The notes below the pieces were generated by a model. The model saw nothing but the letters and a program-made list of their open reading frames with translations. It did no database searches and was not told where the DNA came from. Of a stretch of DNA of 5,631 nucleotides, positions 1 to 5,631 are shown piece by piece (within the stretch, counting starts at the first letter, position 1; each line of letters starts with the position of its first letter). Source of the stretch: Candidatus Cloacimonadota bacterium (GTDB lineage: Bacteria; Cloacimonadota; Cloacimonadia; Cloacimonadales; WRIO01); contig JALNXV010000246.1 in the NCBI GenBank assembly GCA_023230175.1, positions 1-5,631 of the forward strand. Reading direction: 5' to 3'. The position numbers and the translations under genes are program-made.

Positions 1-173
1 ATCATGGCAGACAGTTTGGATATCGGATCTGTATCATCAATATCAAATTCAACTTCACTCTTTAATGATCTCATAAATAAGTCATCAAGGAAATCACTAT
101 TAATGTCTTTTTTGGTTATCTCTTTACCATCAAAAGTGACTTTACCATCTTTAGTTACAATGATTTTTTTCAT
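1..173 (-). CDS. Hypothetical protein, N-terminal part (cut by window edge), coupled to the PHP-ATPase gene
   Basis: This is the 5' end of a gene that continues past the left edge; 57 codons are visible. The start ATG (173-171) shares one base with the TAA stop of the upstream PHP-ATPase gene (TAATG). It has a strong GGAGG site nine bases upstream, which fixes the start and implies translational coupling. The protein begins MKKIIVTKDGKVTFDGKEIT and continues with an acidic, charged stretch rich in Asp, Lys and Glu. There is no signal peptide or membrane segment. The start looks like a short beta hairpin (a VTKDG turn, then FDGKEIT), but I recognise no family. The tight coupling suggests a product that works with, or restrains, the ATPase; this is inferred from gene order only. 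The opposite-strand open frame across the same bases is a shadow with no ribosome binding site. Confidence 0.8.
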   Translation of the reverse strand, partial: MKKIIVTKDGKVTFDGKEITKKDINSDFLDDLFMRSLKSEVEFDIDDTDPISKLSAM

Positions 174-2638
174 TAAATTGAACCTCCATATATTTGATTT
201 CTTAATTGAATTGCTCTTTTACTACCATCAATTAATTGAGCTATTTTCTCAATTGCAGCTTTCTTATCTCCAATATCATACATGGTAAGGTTTTCAAATG
301 TAATTTTATTAACTCCAGCTATTGGATCATTAGCAGCATGAATTATATTATTTGAATCCGAATTAATTACCAAAAGCGGTTCATGTGTAGTTATTATTAC
401 TTGATATTTTTTCTTCAATTCTGCTAGCTTTCTTCCTAACGTTTCTAGGATAAATGTTTTTTCTAAATTATTATCAGGTTGATCATATAAAACTATTGCA
501 TTATTCTCCATTGCTTTTAGTTTACTATCAATTAATACATTGATATATATCTTTGATAATTGTCCAGCACTTAATGTATCTATTTTCTGATATTCATCAT
601 CTAAGTTCTTAATCATAATTTCAAACTTAATTAGAGCTTCTGGAATCAACTTATAGATATTTGAATTTCTATATTTCTTTTCAATAAATACGTTCGCTAA
701 ATCTTTAACAGTTTCTGATTTAAAAAGAGTTATTGGAGCTAGCTTAAACTTTGAGAATTCACTTTTTAAAATTTTCCCTTGAGCAGAACCTATAGCTGAG
801 TCAAAAAAAGTAGTAAAATCCTCATAGTCAATACGTTTCACAACACTAAAGTTTTCTAGTTTGATTAATTCATCATTTTTTATAACACTTTGTATCAACT
901 TCTCTTCATCTAAAGTGGGTATTGAGAGTTTTACTTTGGTGAATGTTGATTCTTTCAACGTATTGATAATACTCTCAAATTCATCAGAGATTATTTGCTT
1001 TGATTCATTAGCAACTTTCGCTCGTTCGCCAATTGTTTTATTGTAATCAGTTACTATTGAACTTAGTTTATTAGAAATAAGAATCTTTTCATCTAACTGA
1101 ATAATTTTTACCTTTGTGTCAATCTTATTAAGTAGGACTTTCCTTAATAAAGATAGTCTAATATCAATTATAGATTTAACCTCTTTTTTAAGTGCATACT
1201 TATTTAATAATTGCTTAATCAAATCAAAGTTAAATTTTATCTTACTAATATCGTCATTTATTGAGTTCAAAGTTGTGTTCAATGCTTGTTTATCAGTCCT
1301 TAACTTAGGATTCATTATATACTCAACTAAATCAGGTAAGTTTTCGTTGCTCCTTAAATATTCCACGGAGGCAAATGACTTTACAAGAGACTTATTGATA
1401 GTTGCCAAATTGTCGTTAAGTTTTATTCGATTAGAAATATAGATGTTTAAATCAGCATTGAATTTATCTATGAGTTTTTGCGTTTGAACAAATGAAGGCA
1501 TCGCGTTTAAATCCATTAACAACTTTGCTTTGTCATAGTTTAAAGTTGAAATAATTTGTTTATAAAGATTTTCTCCTTCAAAAACATTTATTTCGTTCGG
1601 CTTAAAAATAACGCCATTATTATCATAAATCAGAATTTCTGAATTTTTATACATCTGTGAGTAATCCGCATTTGTAGCACTTACAGCATTAGTTAAATTT
1701 TTACCAGTGAGTTTTAATTTGATTAAATTTAGAAGTAGCGTTTTCCCACTTCCCGAATTTCCTATTATCGAGTTTAATCCGTGAGAAAAATTCAAATCGG
1801 TTGACTGTAAGACTCCACCTTTGTTTTTTATATTGATTGTTTTTACGTACCTACTCTTTTCAATAATGTCGTTTTCTCTAATCACTCTATCTTTCCCGAT
1901 GATTGCACAATAGAATAAAGAATCAAATGAAGGTTCTCCCCATATATAAGTAGGTTCTTTTATAGTTGAAAAATCATTTCCTTGATCAAGAGATGAAATA
2001 GAGCCTGAACTAGTTAACCACTCGAACTCTTCTAATGTTAAATGTGCTCTAATCTTTGATTCAAGAATTTCTCTTTTTGCATCTGATTTATCCTCTATTA
2101 AAATAGGGAAAAAATCACGAATACTTAAAATATCATCGAATGAAGGAATATTTCTAAGTGCACTTCTTTTGCTTTGTTTCCTTCCATGAGGAATTAATAT
2201 ACTTTTGTTTGAATATGCTAGTTCAGTTAATTGTTCTATTGTAACTGCATACTCACCGTTATTAGTAACATATTCAGCTATAGAATTTGAAAACATGTCA
2301 AGATTGGATGAGGGACTTATTAATATAACTACATGTAGATATTGCCTATTACCTGATCTATCATCTACAATGTCCAACTCAGCTCCAGGAATTAAAGTTA
2401 TCTTATACTTTTTATCTTCAATATACTGATTTAATTTTAAGTAATCAGATTTCCAAAAGACATTGTGGTGTGTTAAAGCAAGAAGTTGATATTCATTGAC
2501 AGAAGCATTATCAATTTTAGTTTCTGCTAATATCATATCAAAGTGTGGGCTAGGGTTCACACGCCCTCTAGCAAAATCAGCACTCTTTCCACCAAAATGA
2601 TTATGAAGACTTGTCTTGGTAAACTCCTTTTTTTCCAT
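173..2638 (-). CDS. PHP-domain / SMC-like ATPase fusion, TrlF-type (PHP-ATPase)
   Basis: The 821-residue cytoplasmic protein has an N-terminal PHP metallo-phosphoesterase domain and an ABC/SMC-like ATPase. PHP motifs are SLHNHFGG (His12, His14), ALTHHN (His57, His58), IPGAELDI (Glu87), YLHVVILI (His102) and ILIPHG (His151), together enough for a metal centre. The ATPase has Walker A GNSGSGKT (293-300), a long charged helical, probably coiled-coil, insert (about 385-600), signature LSAGQ (689-693), Walker B IVLYDQPDNNL (715-725) and switch histidine TTHEP (His752). A Gln (720) takes the place of the usual catalytic Glu; I recall DQP as normal in TrlF-type ATPases. The domain order and length fit NCBI's 'TrlF family AAA-like ATPase', and PHP-ATPases are reported as anti-phage genes (Ppl). 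The target is unknown; PHP domains hydrolyse phosphodiesters or phosphomonoesters, so nuclease or nucleotide phosphatase activity is possible. The start has GGAGG four bases upstream. It lies after thsB with a 283-nt gap. Confidence 0.88.
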   Translation of the reverse strand: MEKKEFTKTSLHNHFGGKSADFARGRVNPSPHFDMILAETKIDNASVNEYQLLALTHHNVFWKSDYLKLNQYIEDKKYKITLIPGAELDIVDDRSGNRQYLHVVILISPSSNLDMFSNSIAEYVTNNGEYAVTIEQLTELAYSNKSILIPHGRKQSKRSALRNIPSFDDILSIRDFFPILIEDKSDAKREILESKIRAHLTLEEFEWLTSSGSISSLDQGNDFSTIKEPTYIWGEPSFDSLFYCAIIGKDRVIRENDIIEKSRYVKTINIKNKGGVLQSTDLNFSHGLNSIIGNSGSGKTLLLNLIKLKLTGKNLTNAVSATNADYSQMYKNSEILIYDNNGVIFKPNEINVFEGENLYKQIISTLNYDKAKLLMDLNAMPSFVQTQKLIDKFNADLNIYISNRIKLNDNLATINKSLVKSFASVEYLRSNENLPDLVEYIMNPKLRTDKQALNTTLNSINDDISKIKFNFDLIKQLLNKYALKKEVKSIIDIRLSLLRKVLLNKIDTKVKIIQLDEKILISNKLSSIVTDYNKTIGERAKVANESKQIISDEFESIINTLKESTFTKVKLSIPTLDEEKLIQSVIKNDELIKLENFSVVKRIDYEDFTTFFDSAIGSAQGKILKSEFSKFKLAPITLFKSETVKDLANVFIEKKYRNSNIYKLIPEALIKFEIMIKNLDDEYQKIDTLSAGQLSKIYINVLIDSKLKAMENNAIVLYDQPDNNLEKTFILETLGRKLAELKKKYQVIITTHEPLLVINSDSNNIIHAANDPIAGVNKITFENLTMYDIGDKKAAIEKIAQLIDGSKRAIQLRNQIYGGSI
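183..187 (-). promoter_or_regulatory. Ribosome binding site of the left-edge gene, inside the end of the PHP-ATPase gene
   Basis: GGAGG on the minus strand lies nine bases before the ATG at 173 and falls within the last Tyr-Gly-Gly codons of the PHP-ATPase gene. With the one-base stop/start overlap it indicates that the two proteins are made from one message by coupled translation. This is read directly from the sequence. Confidence 0.8.
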
Positions 2639-2660
2639 AATTCCTCCGCATTTTCATATA

Positions 2661-2690
2661 ATTACAATATCTAAATCCTCGATATGACAA
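2661..2690 (-). promoter_or_regulatory. Candidate sigma-A promoter of the PHP-ATPase gene
   Basis: On the minus strand, TTGTCA (2690-2685) is followed by an 18-base spacer and TGTAAT (2666-2661), each matching five of six consensus bases. Transcription would start about seven bases downstream, leaving a leader of roughly 15 bases that contains the GCGGAGG site (2648-2643) before the ATG at 2638. This would let the PHP-ATPase pair be expressed separately from Thoeris. In an AT-rich region such matches arise by chance, so confidence is moderate. Confidence 0.5.
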
Positions 2691-2823
2691 TATCCTAAAC
2701 ATAGGCTTTGTATGTTTAATTTAACATATATTTTAGTTCATAATCACATCTCTTTAACTACGAATCTGACTATTTCCAATATAACCATAATCTCAAGTAG
2801 TTATCTATTGTAATCAATATCAC

Positions 2824-2860
2824 AAAGCTTACTAATTTTTTCTCATTAATAGCTTTTTTT
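2824..2860 (+). other. Imperfect stem-loop with a T-run on the plus strand, in the thsB / PHP-ATPase gap
   Basis: AAAGCT (2824-2829) pairs with AGCTTT (2851-2856). A small internal bulge and a further five pairs (CTAAT with ATTAA, one wobble) close an AT-rich loop. The T-run (2853-2860) lies on the plus-strand side, so it would stop plus-strand transcription although no plus-strand gene is visible. In the direction of thsB the hairpin is followed by TTTGTG only, a poor terminator. It may attenuate read-through from thsB into the PHP-ATPase gene or end an antisense transcript. The rest of the 2639-2921 gap shows no coding region with a ribosome binding site. Confidence 0.3.
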
Positions 2861-2921
2861 ACTTAACGAACATAAATAATCATCTTTTCAGTGCTTAAAA
2901 TATGACATGGTGTTTATTTAA

Positions 2922-3596
2922 TTACATTCCGTTTTTAAGATTAACTCTACACTCATAGTCACCAAAATTATTTCTTCTATCCCAAGCTTTATCTATATAT
3001 CCTTGCATATCGTTGACAAAGTCTGACCATTTAACTAGTTGTACATATGATCCCGTGTTTGAATCATAAACTTTATCACAACAACCCTTATTGCATTTAT
3101 GATCTCCATTTCTTAAATTAAAAATATTATCTTGAATCATTAATGGTAATTTCGAAGTAAAATGTGTTGTTGTTCCGCATTCTTTTTTCTCCAAATAATA
3201 TGAGTAACCCCCTCCTGTTTCAACAGGTTTTAAACTAGGATTTAGTGGTAAGTAAACTCCAATCAAGCCATTACGAGTCATGTTTTGCTCTTCTTTATAT
3301 GTTCGTTCTCGTAATGATAAAGAGATTTCCCATGGAATCCATTTACTGTATTTAGTATTTGGTGTGATTAATACAACAGTTATAGATGATTTCTTAATAT
3401 ATGGAGCAATTTTTTGATAAATTTCATCCTCCGAATAATCTTCCATATCAAACGATTCATCGTCTTCTCCTTTATGTCGTAATCCGTTTTGACCTAATCG
3501 CTCAATTAAATCATCTCTAAAATTAAACTTGCCTTCTCTTCCTTCAACTACATCACTAAATTTATAACTTACAAAAACTTTTTTTGGTGTACTCAT
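2922..3596 (-). CDS. thsB: ThsB, TIR-like signal-producing protein of Thoeris
   Basis: The 224-residue soluble protein belongs to the TIR-like (DUF1863/MTH538-type) fold. Strand A reads KKVFVSYKFSD (5-15), a core strand is SSITVVLITPN (70-80), and the motif SKWIPWEISLSL (84-95) carries the probable catalytic Glu90, as in other TIR NADases. In Thoeris, ThsB responds to phage infection and converts NAD+ into a cyclic ADP-ribose isomer that switches on ThsA; the trigger cannot be read from sequence. The second half has an unusual Cys/His group: Cys140, His145, His166, Cys168, Cys172 and Cys173, followed by SYVQLVKWSDF (183-193). The ATG is five bases after the thsA stop, with AAGGAGG ten bases upstream, so the two genes form an operon. 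No frameshift or truncation is visible. Identification rests on the TIR motifs together with the thsA neighbour. Confidence 0.88.
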   Translation of the reverse strand: MSTPKKVFVSYKFSDVVEGREGKFNFRDDLIERLGQNGLRHKGEDDESFDMEDYSEDEIYQKIAPYIKKSSITVVLITPNTKYSKWIPWEISLSLRERTYKEEQNMTRNGLIGVYLPLNPSLKPVETGGGYSYYLEKKECGTTTHFTSKLPLMIQDNIFNLRNGDHKCNKGCCDKVYDSNTGSYVQLVKWSDFVNDMQGYIDKAWDRRNNFGDYECRVNLKNGM

Positions 3597-3601
3597 TAAA
3601 A

Positions 3602-5011
3602 TTACGCCTCCTTATTAATAATTTCTATAATTATATTGATTATTTTGTCTATATCAAGTTCATTGCAAAGTATTTCTATATATTCTTCAAGGTATGAGTA
3701 TTTATCTAAATTTTCTGATACAATCTTCATAATCCCTTGAGCTGCTAAACTTGTACTAGCAATTGGAATAATTGTTAATCCTAGTTTGTCAGCGATTTCA
3801 AACTCATTATAAACACCATTTGCTTCTTTAACTTTCCCATTCACAATTTTATTACCAAACACAAAAATCGCAAAATTTGACATTCCTATAATTTTTTCTC
3901 TATGGCCGCGCCATATTTCTTGTGAATCTTCATCTTCTTCAATTTTTTGTGGAAATGGGTGAAGCTCAAAATGATCCGATACTACCTGTTTTGTTGGATC
4001 TATTGCGAGTGATACACCTTCAATTACGAAACCTCCGATACCTATACCATAACCTGAAATAATTTTATTCCCATTCTGAACTAATCTTTCTGATAAAGAT
4101 TGGGTAAAGGTTTTTGCTTTGTTAATATCCCATTGAGCCCCATATTCAAATGCACTCCCTGAAATAAATACATTGTTAATTTTTAATCTATACTCTAGTT
4201 CAATTAAAAAATTAGAAATTTCGGAAAATTCGTCAACAATAATAGGTTCCAAATTGTAATATGATAAATCTTGAATTTGTAATTCTTGTTTAATCTTTTG
4301 ATAATCAAAATCTTCATCACTTGTACATTCTTTTCTACTTATACTTTTTACAAAATAATAATGTGTTCTAGAATTATTAGAAAGTTTTATTCTAATCTTT
4401 GATAATATTCTTTCGAAATTAGGATCGCTAAAACTATAACCTATGAATAAAAATGTTGATGAAACTAATTCCCCAATTAACTTATCTATAAAAAAACCAC
4501 GTTTCTCGGAAAATTCTTCATAATCGTCTCTTGTTAATACTGCATCATTTGGATTTCTCGCATCTCCATGAATTTTATATAAAACTACGTCACGATTGTA
4601 TATATTATTGCTCAAATCATCGTGAACAATCTTTACATCGACTACTTTATTTATTTTTTTAAAAGTTCTTTCAATCAATAAGTCGTAATTTGTTGTCCAA
4701 TAATAACGAATAGGTAATCGTGATAATATATCCATATCTTTGCTAATCTTACTATCGTCAAGAAACTTATTTCTAATTAATTCATTTATGAAGTTTCGAT
4801 TCTTTTTTTTATTATTATATGCATATTGTACTATGGCAATCAAATCTGTTTCTTTTTTTACATCAAGTCCTAATTCTTCACCAATTTCCGAAGCCAATTC
4901 CTTCCAATCCGGATAACCTGCTCCTTTTGATAATCCTGCTCCAACAAAAACAGATAGGTTATTTCTTTTAATTTCTTCTAGTAAATTTCTTAGTATTATT
5001 TCTTTTTTCAT
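3602..5011 (-). CDS. thsA: ThsA, SIR2-SLOG NADase effector of Thoeris
   Basis: The 469-residue protein is close in length to the Bacillus cereus ThsA (about 476). Its SIR2 domain (about 10-275) shows VFVGAGLSKGAGYPDW (21-36, NAD+ binding), TTNYDLLIE (106-114, Asn108), YKIHGD (145-150, His148) and IGYSFSDPNF (190-199). Asn108 and His148 are 40 residues apart, as are the catalytic Asn and His of B. cereus ThsA. The SLOG domain (about 279-430) shows NVFISGSA (280-287), ISGYGIGIGG (318-327), SNFAIFVFGNK (378-388) and GVYNEFEIA (399-407); Arg371, Lys388 and Glu403 are the likely ligand contacts. In the known mechanism, the cyclic ADP-ribose made by ThsB binds SLOG, ThsA assembles, and SIR2 hydrolyses NAD+, stopping phage growth at the cost of the cell. 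The start ATG has AGGGGAG five bases upstream. It is first in the thsA-thsB operon. I see no convincing promoter just upstream. Confidence 0.95.
   Translation of the reverse strand: MKKEIILRNLLEEIKRNNLSVFVGAGLSKGAGYPDWKELASEIGEELGLDVKKETDLIAIVQYAYNNKKKNRNFINELIRNKFLDDSKISKDMDILSRLPIRYYWTTNYDLLIERTFKKINKVVDVKIVHDDLSNNIYNRDVVLYKIHGDARNPNDAVLTRDDYEEFSEKRGFFIDKLIGELVSSTFLFIGYSFSDPNFERILSKIRIKLSNNSRTHYYFVKSISRKECTSDEDFDYQKIKQELQIQDLSYYNLEPIIVDEFSEISNFLIELEYRLKINNVFISGSAFEYGAQWDINKAKTFTQSLSERLVQNGNKIISGYGIGIGGFVIEGVSLAIDPTKQVVSDHFELHPFPQKIEEDEDSQEIWRGHREKIIGMSNFAIFVFGNKIVNGKVKEANGVYNEFEIADKLGLTIIPIASTSLAAQGIMKIVSENLDKYSYLEEYIEILCNELDIDKIINIIIEIINKEA
3607..3613 (-). promoter_or_regulatory. Ribosome binding site of thsB, inside the end of thsA
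   Basis: AAGGAGG on the minus strand sits in the last Lys-Glu codons of thsA, ten bases before the thsB ATG at 3596. It supports that start and joint translation of the Thoeris pair from one message. Confidence 0.8.
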
Positions 5012-5170
5012 TTTTTCTCCCCTTGAATACTATATAGTTATGACTAGAGTTTAATCACTCAATGATATTTTTTTGAAGTTGTACCATAATGTTTGATTCT
5101 AAAAATAGTGCAAGTTCATAAGGTCTATAATATTTGCCCATTTTATTAAAAAAGCCATTTCCTTTAAGCA
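5012..5170. other. Non-coding stretch upstream of thsA
   Basis: AT-rich DNA without a supported gene. It holds the thsA ribosome binding site (AAGGGGAG, 5024-5017). A TATAGT box (5034-5029) lies too close to that site to be its promoter, and a TATTAT box (5132-5127) lacks a good -35 partner. A degenerate copy of the nearby repeat core (AGTGCAAGTT, 5107-5116) is also present. The thsA promoter must lie here or within the repeats, but I cannot place it. No istA- or istB-like coding remnant is visible. Confidence 0.4.
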
Positions 5171-5246
5171 TTGATTAAAAAGTGCAAATTCGACCATGCA
5201 ATAACTAAAAAGTGCAAATTTAACCTAGCAATAATTAAAAAGTGCA
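5171..5246. repeat. 30-bp direct repeats with core TAAAAAGTGCAAATT (about 2.5 copies)
   Basis: The core TAAAAAGTGC recurs at 5176, 5206 and 5236, an exact 30-base period. The first two copies share TAAAAAGTGCAAATT and both are followed by a degenerate tail ending in GCA (GACCATGCA and AACCTAGCA). The third copy breaks off after AGTGCA at 5246. A similar tail (TTTAAGCA, 5163-5170) precedes the first. Several spaced copies of a short direct repeat are typical of IS21-family ends, where the transposase binds, and a terminal CA/TG at 5245-5246 would fit. No transposase gene is present, so this would be an orphan end. The alternative is an array of protein-binding sites controlling thsA. Confidence 0.7.
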
Positions 5247-5261
5247 GCTAATAATATATGA

Positions 5262-5307
5262 AAAAAGCTCTAAAAATCTATCAAATTCATGATTATTAGA
5301 GCTTTTT
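5262..5307 (-). terminator. Strong bidirectional intrinsic terminator after tRNA-Leu
   Basis: A perfect 12-base inverted repeat, AAAAAGCTCTAA (5262-5273) and TTAGAGCTTTTT (5296-5307), is extended by four more pairs (5275-5278 with 5291-5294) beyond one mismatch. Reading leftwards the stem ends in a run of six T (5266-5261); reading rightwards it ends in five T. It lies about 90 bases beyond the tRNA 3' end and should end that transcript, insulating thsA from tRNA read-through. Confidence 0.85.
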
Positions 5308-5394
5308 CTCGTATTTTAGCCAATTTTCATTTAATGTAGCCTAATTTTATACAAATTGTTCGATCTTTATTGAATCAAAGTAATTGTTCTTATA

Positions 5395-5480
5395 TGGTGC
5401 CACTGGCCAGATTCGAACTGGCACGCCTACTAAGCGCTTGATTTTGAGTCAAGTTTGTCTACCGATTTCAACACAGTGGC
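5395..5480 (-). tRNA. tRNA-Leu (anticodon CAA)
   Basis: The gene is 86 bases long. It folds with a 7-bp acceptor stem (GCCACTG with CAGTGGC), a D-loop containing GG, and the anticodon stem CTTGA/TCAAG closing the loop CTCAAAA. It also has a long variable arm (CGC-TTAGTAG-GCG), which marks a class II tRNA, and the T-arm GCCAG-TTCGAAT-CTGGC. Discriminator A and the CCA tail are encoded. The anticodon CAA (5446-5444) reads UUG leucine codons. The 3' end faces the defence genes, the arrangement expected when an element integrates into a tRNA gene. The 5308-5394 stretch beyond it holds nothing recognisable. Confidence 0.97.
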
Positions 5481-5485
5481 AACAT

Positions 5486-5539
5486 AATTATTATATTATA
5501 ACTAACTAAATTAATCAATTATAATATAATAATTTTTTT
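5486..5539. repeat. Perfect 16-bp A/T-only inverted repeat with a plus-strand T-run
   Basis: Bases 5486-5501 and 5519-5534 are exact inverted copies, each made only of A and T, around a 17-base loop. A run of seven T (5533-5539) follows on the plus strand. It overlaps the -10 and -35 of the tRNA promoter and lies 13 bases or more after the stop of the right-edge gene. It could be a weak terminator or a simple-sequence palindrome; a stem without G or C is a poor terminator. Confidence 0.5.
5490..5518 (-). promoter_or_regulatory. Candidate promoter of tRNA-Leu
   Basis: On the minus strand, TTGATT (5518-5513) is separated by 17 bases from TATAAT (5495-5490), a perfect -10. Transcription would start only two or three bases before the mature tRNA 5' end at 5480. 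A second TATAAT (5500-5495) overlaps it but lacks a -35 partner. Confidence 0.6.
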
Positions 5540-5546
5540 ATTAATC

Positions 5547-5631
5547 TTAAGCTTCTTCTATTTCAATAATTTCTGAATTAGAAGATAAAGCTTCCATAAC
5601 ATCATTAAATAATTTATTTTTAGGAACTGTA
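5547..5631 (-). CDS. Unidentified protein, C-terminal 27 residues (cut by window edge)
   Basis: An open frame enters from the right edge and ends at TAA (5549-5547). The visible end begins TVPKNKLFNDVMEAL and closes with the acidic tail SSNSEIIEIEEA. Codon use (AAA, GAA, TTA, ATT, GCT) matches the other genes. The fragment is too short to identify. It lies upstream of tRNA-Leu in the same direction and is probably a resident chromosomal gene marking the outer side of the island; that role is an inference. A chance open frame of this length cannot be excluded. Confidence 0.6.
   Translation of the reverse strand, partial: TVPKNKLFNDVMEALSSNSEIIEIEEA

Noticed and set aside
4..288. Plus-strand open frame of 94 codons
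   Set aside because: It is antisense to the coupled left-edge gene and the end of the PHP-ATPase gene, both with clear ribosome binding sites. Its Leu/Ser/Phe-rich product is typical of a shadow frame. The same applies to the plus-strand frames at 861-1046, 1116-1442 and 2205-2429.
2695..2706. CCTA-AACA-TAGG inverted repeat upstream of the PHP-ATPase promoter
   Set aside because: The arms are four bases long, too short to support an operator or terminator.
173..5011. Mycoplasma-type genetic code (TGA as Trp)
   Set aside because: The tryptophans checked in ThsB and the PHP-ATPase are TGG, and the frames are full length without reading TGA.
2922..5011. Retron, CBASS or other SIR2-based system instead of Thoeris
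   Set aside because: There is no reverse transcriptase or cyclase gene nearby, and SIR2-SLOG directly followed by a TIR-like gene is the defining Thoeris arrangement.
5029..5034. TATAGT box as the thsA promoter
   Set aside because: Transcription would start inside the thsA ribosome binding site, and no -35 box lies at a suitable distance.
5047..5060. GAGT-N6-ACTC inverted repeat as an operator of thsA
   Set aside because: Only four base pairs of symmetry in AT-rich DNA; expected by chance.
5171..5246. Possible CRISPR array
   Set aside because: The conserved core is about 15 bases with gaps of about 15 bases that are themselves similar, and no cas gene is present. This is a tandem repeat, not repeats with unique spacers.

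Overview
The window is AT-rich and reads like a chromosome of a low-GC Bacillota (Firmicutes) or a close relative. The evidence is strong AGGAGG-type ribosome binding sites, sigma-A-like promoters, Lys/Asn/Ile-rich proteins and a tRNA-Leu with an encoded CCA. Tryptophans are encoded by TGG and no in-frame TGA is needed, so nothing points to the mycoplasma code. Genus and species cannot be fixed from this sequence.

Every gene reads on the minus strand, so the window runs from right to left. At the right edge is the 3' end of an unidentified gene (5547-5631). It is followed by an AT-only hairpin overlapping the promoter of a tRNA-Leu(CAA) gene (5395-5480), and then by a strong bidirectional terminator (5262-5307). 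Next comes a short array of 30-bp direct repeats (5171-5246), which looks like the orphan end of an IS21-type element or an unknown regulatory array. The accessory genes follow: thsA (3602-5011) and thsB (2922-3596), 5 nt apart. After a 283-nt gap with its own candidate promoter come a PHP-ATPase of the TrlF type (173-2638) and a translationally coupled small-gene start that runs off the left edge (1-173).

thsA and thsB form an apparently intact Thoeris anti-phage system. ThsB is a TIR-like enzyme expected to make a cyclic ADP-ribose signal upon infection. ThsA carries a SIR2 NADase with a C-terminal SLOG sensor that binds this signal and then destroys cellular NAD+. The motifs needed for both activities are visible. 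The TrlF-type protein joins a PHP metallo-phosphoesterase domain to an SMC/ABC-like ATPase, an architecture also found in anti-phage islands. Its stop codon overlaps the start of the next gene (TAATG), which suggests a two-protein module.

The layout, with a tRNA-Leu 3' end followed by repeats and then defence genes, fits a small defence island inserted beside a tRNA. No integrase or duplicated tRNA end is visible, so that reading is an inference. The least described parts are the partner gene at the left edge, the 30-bp repeats and a Cys/His cluster in ThsB.
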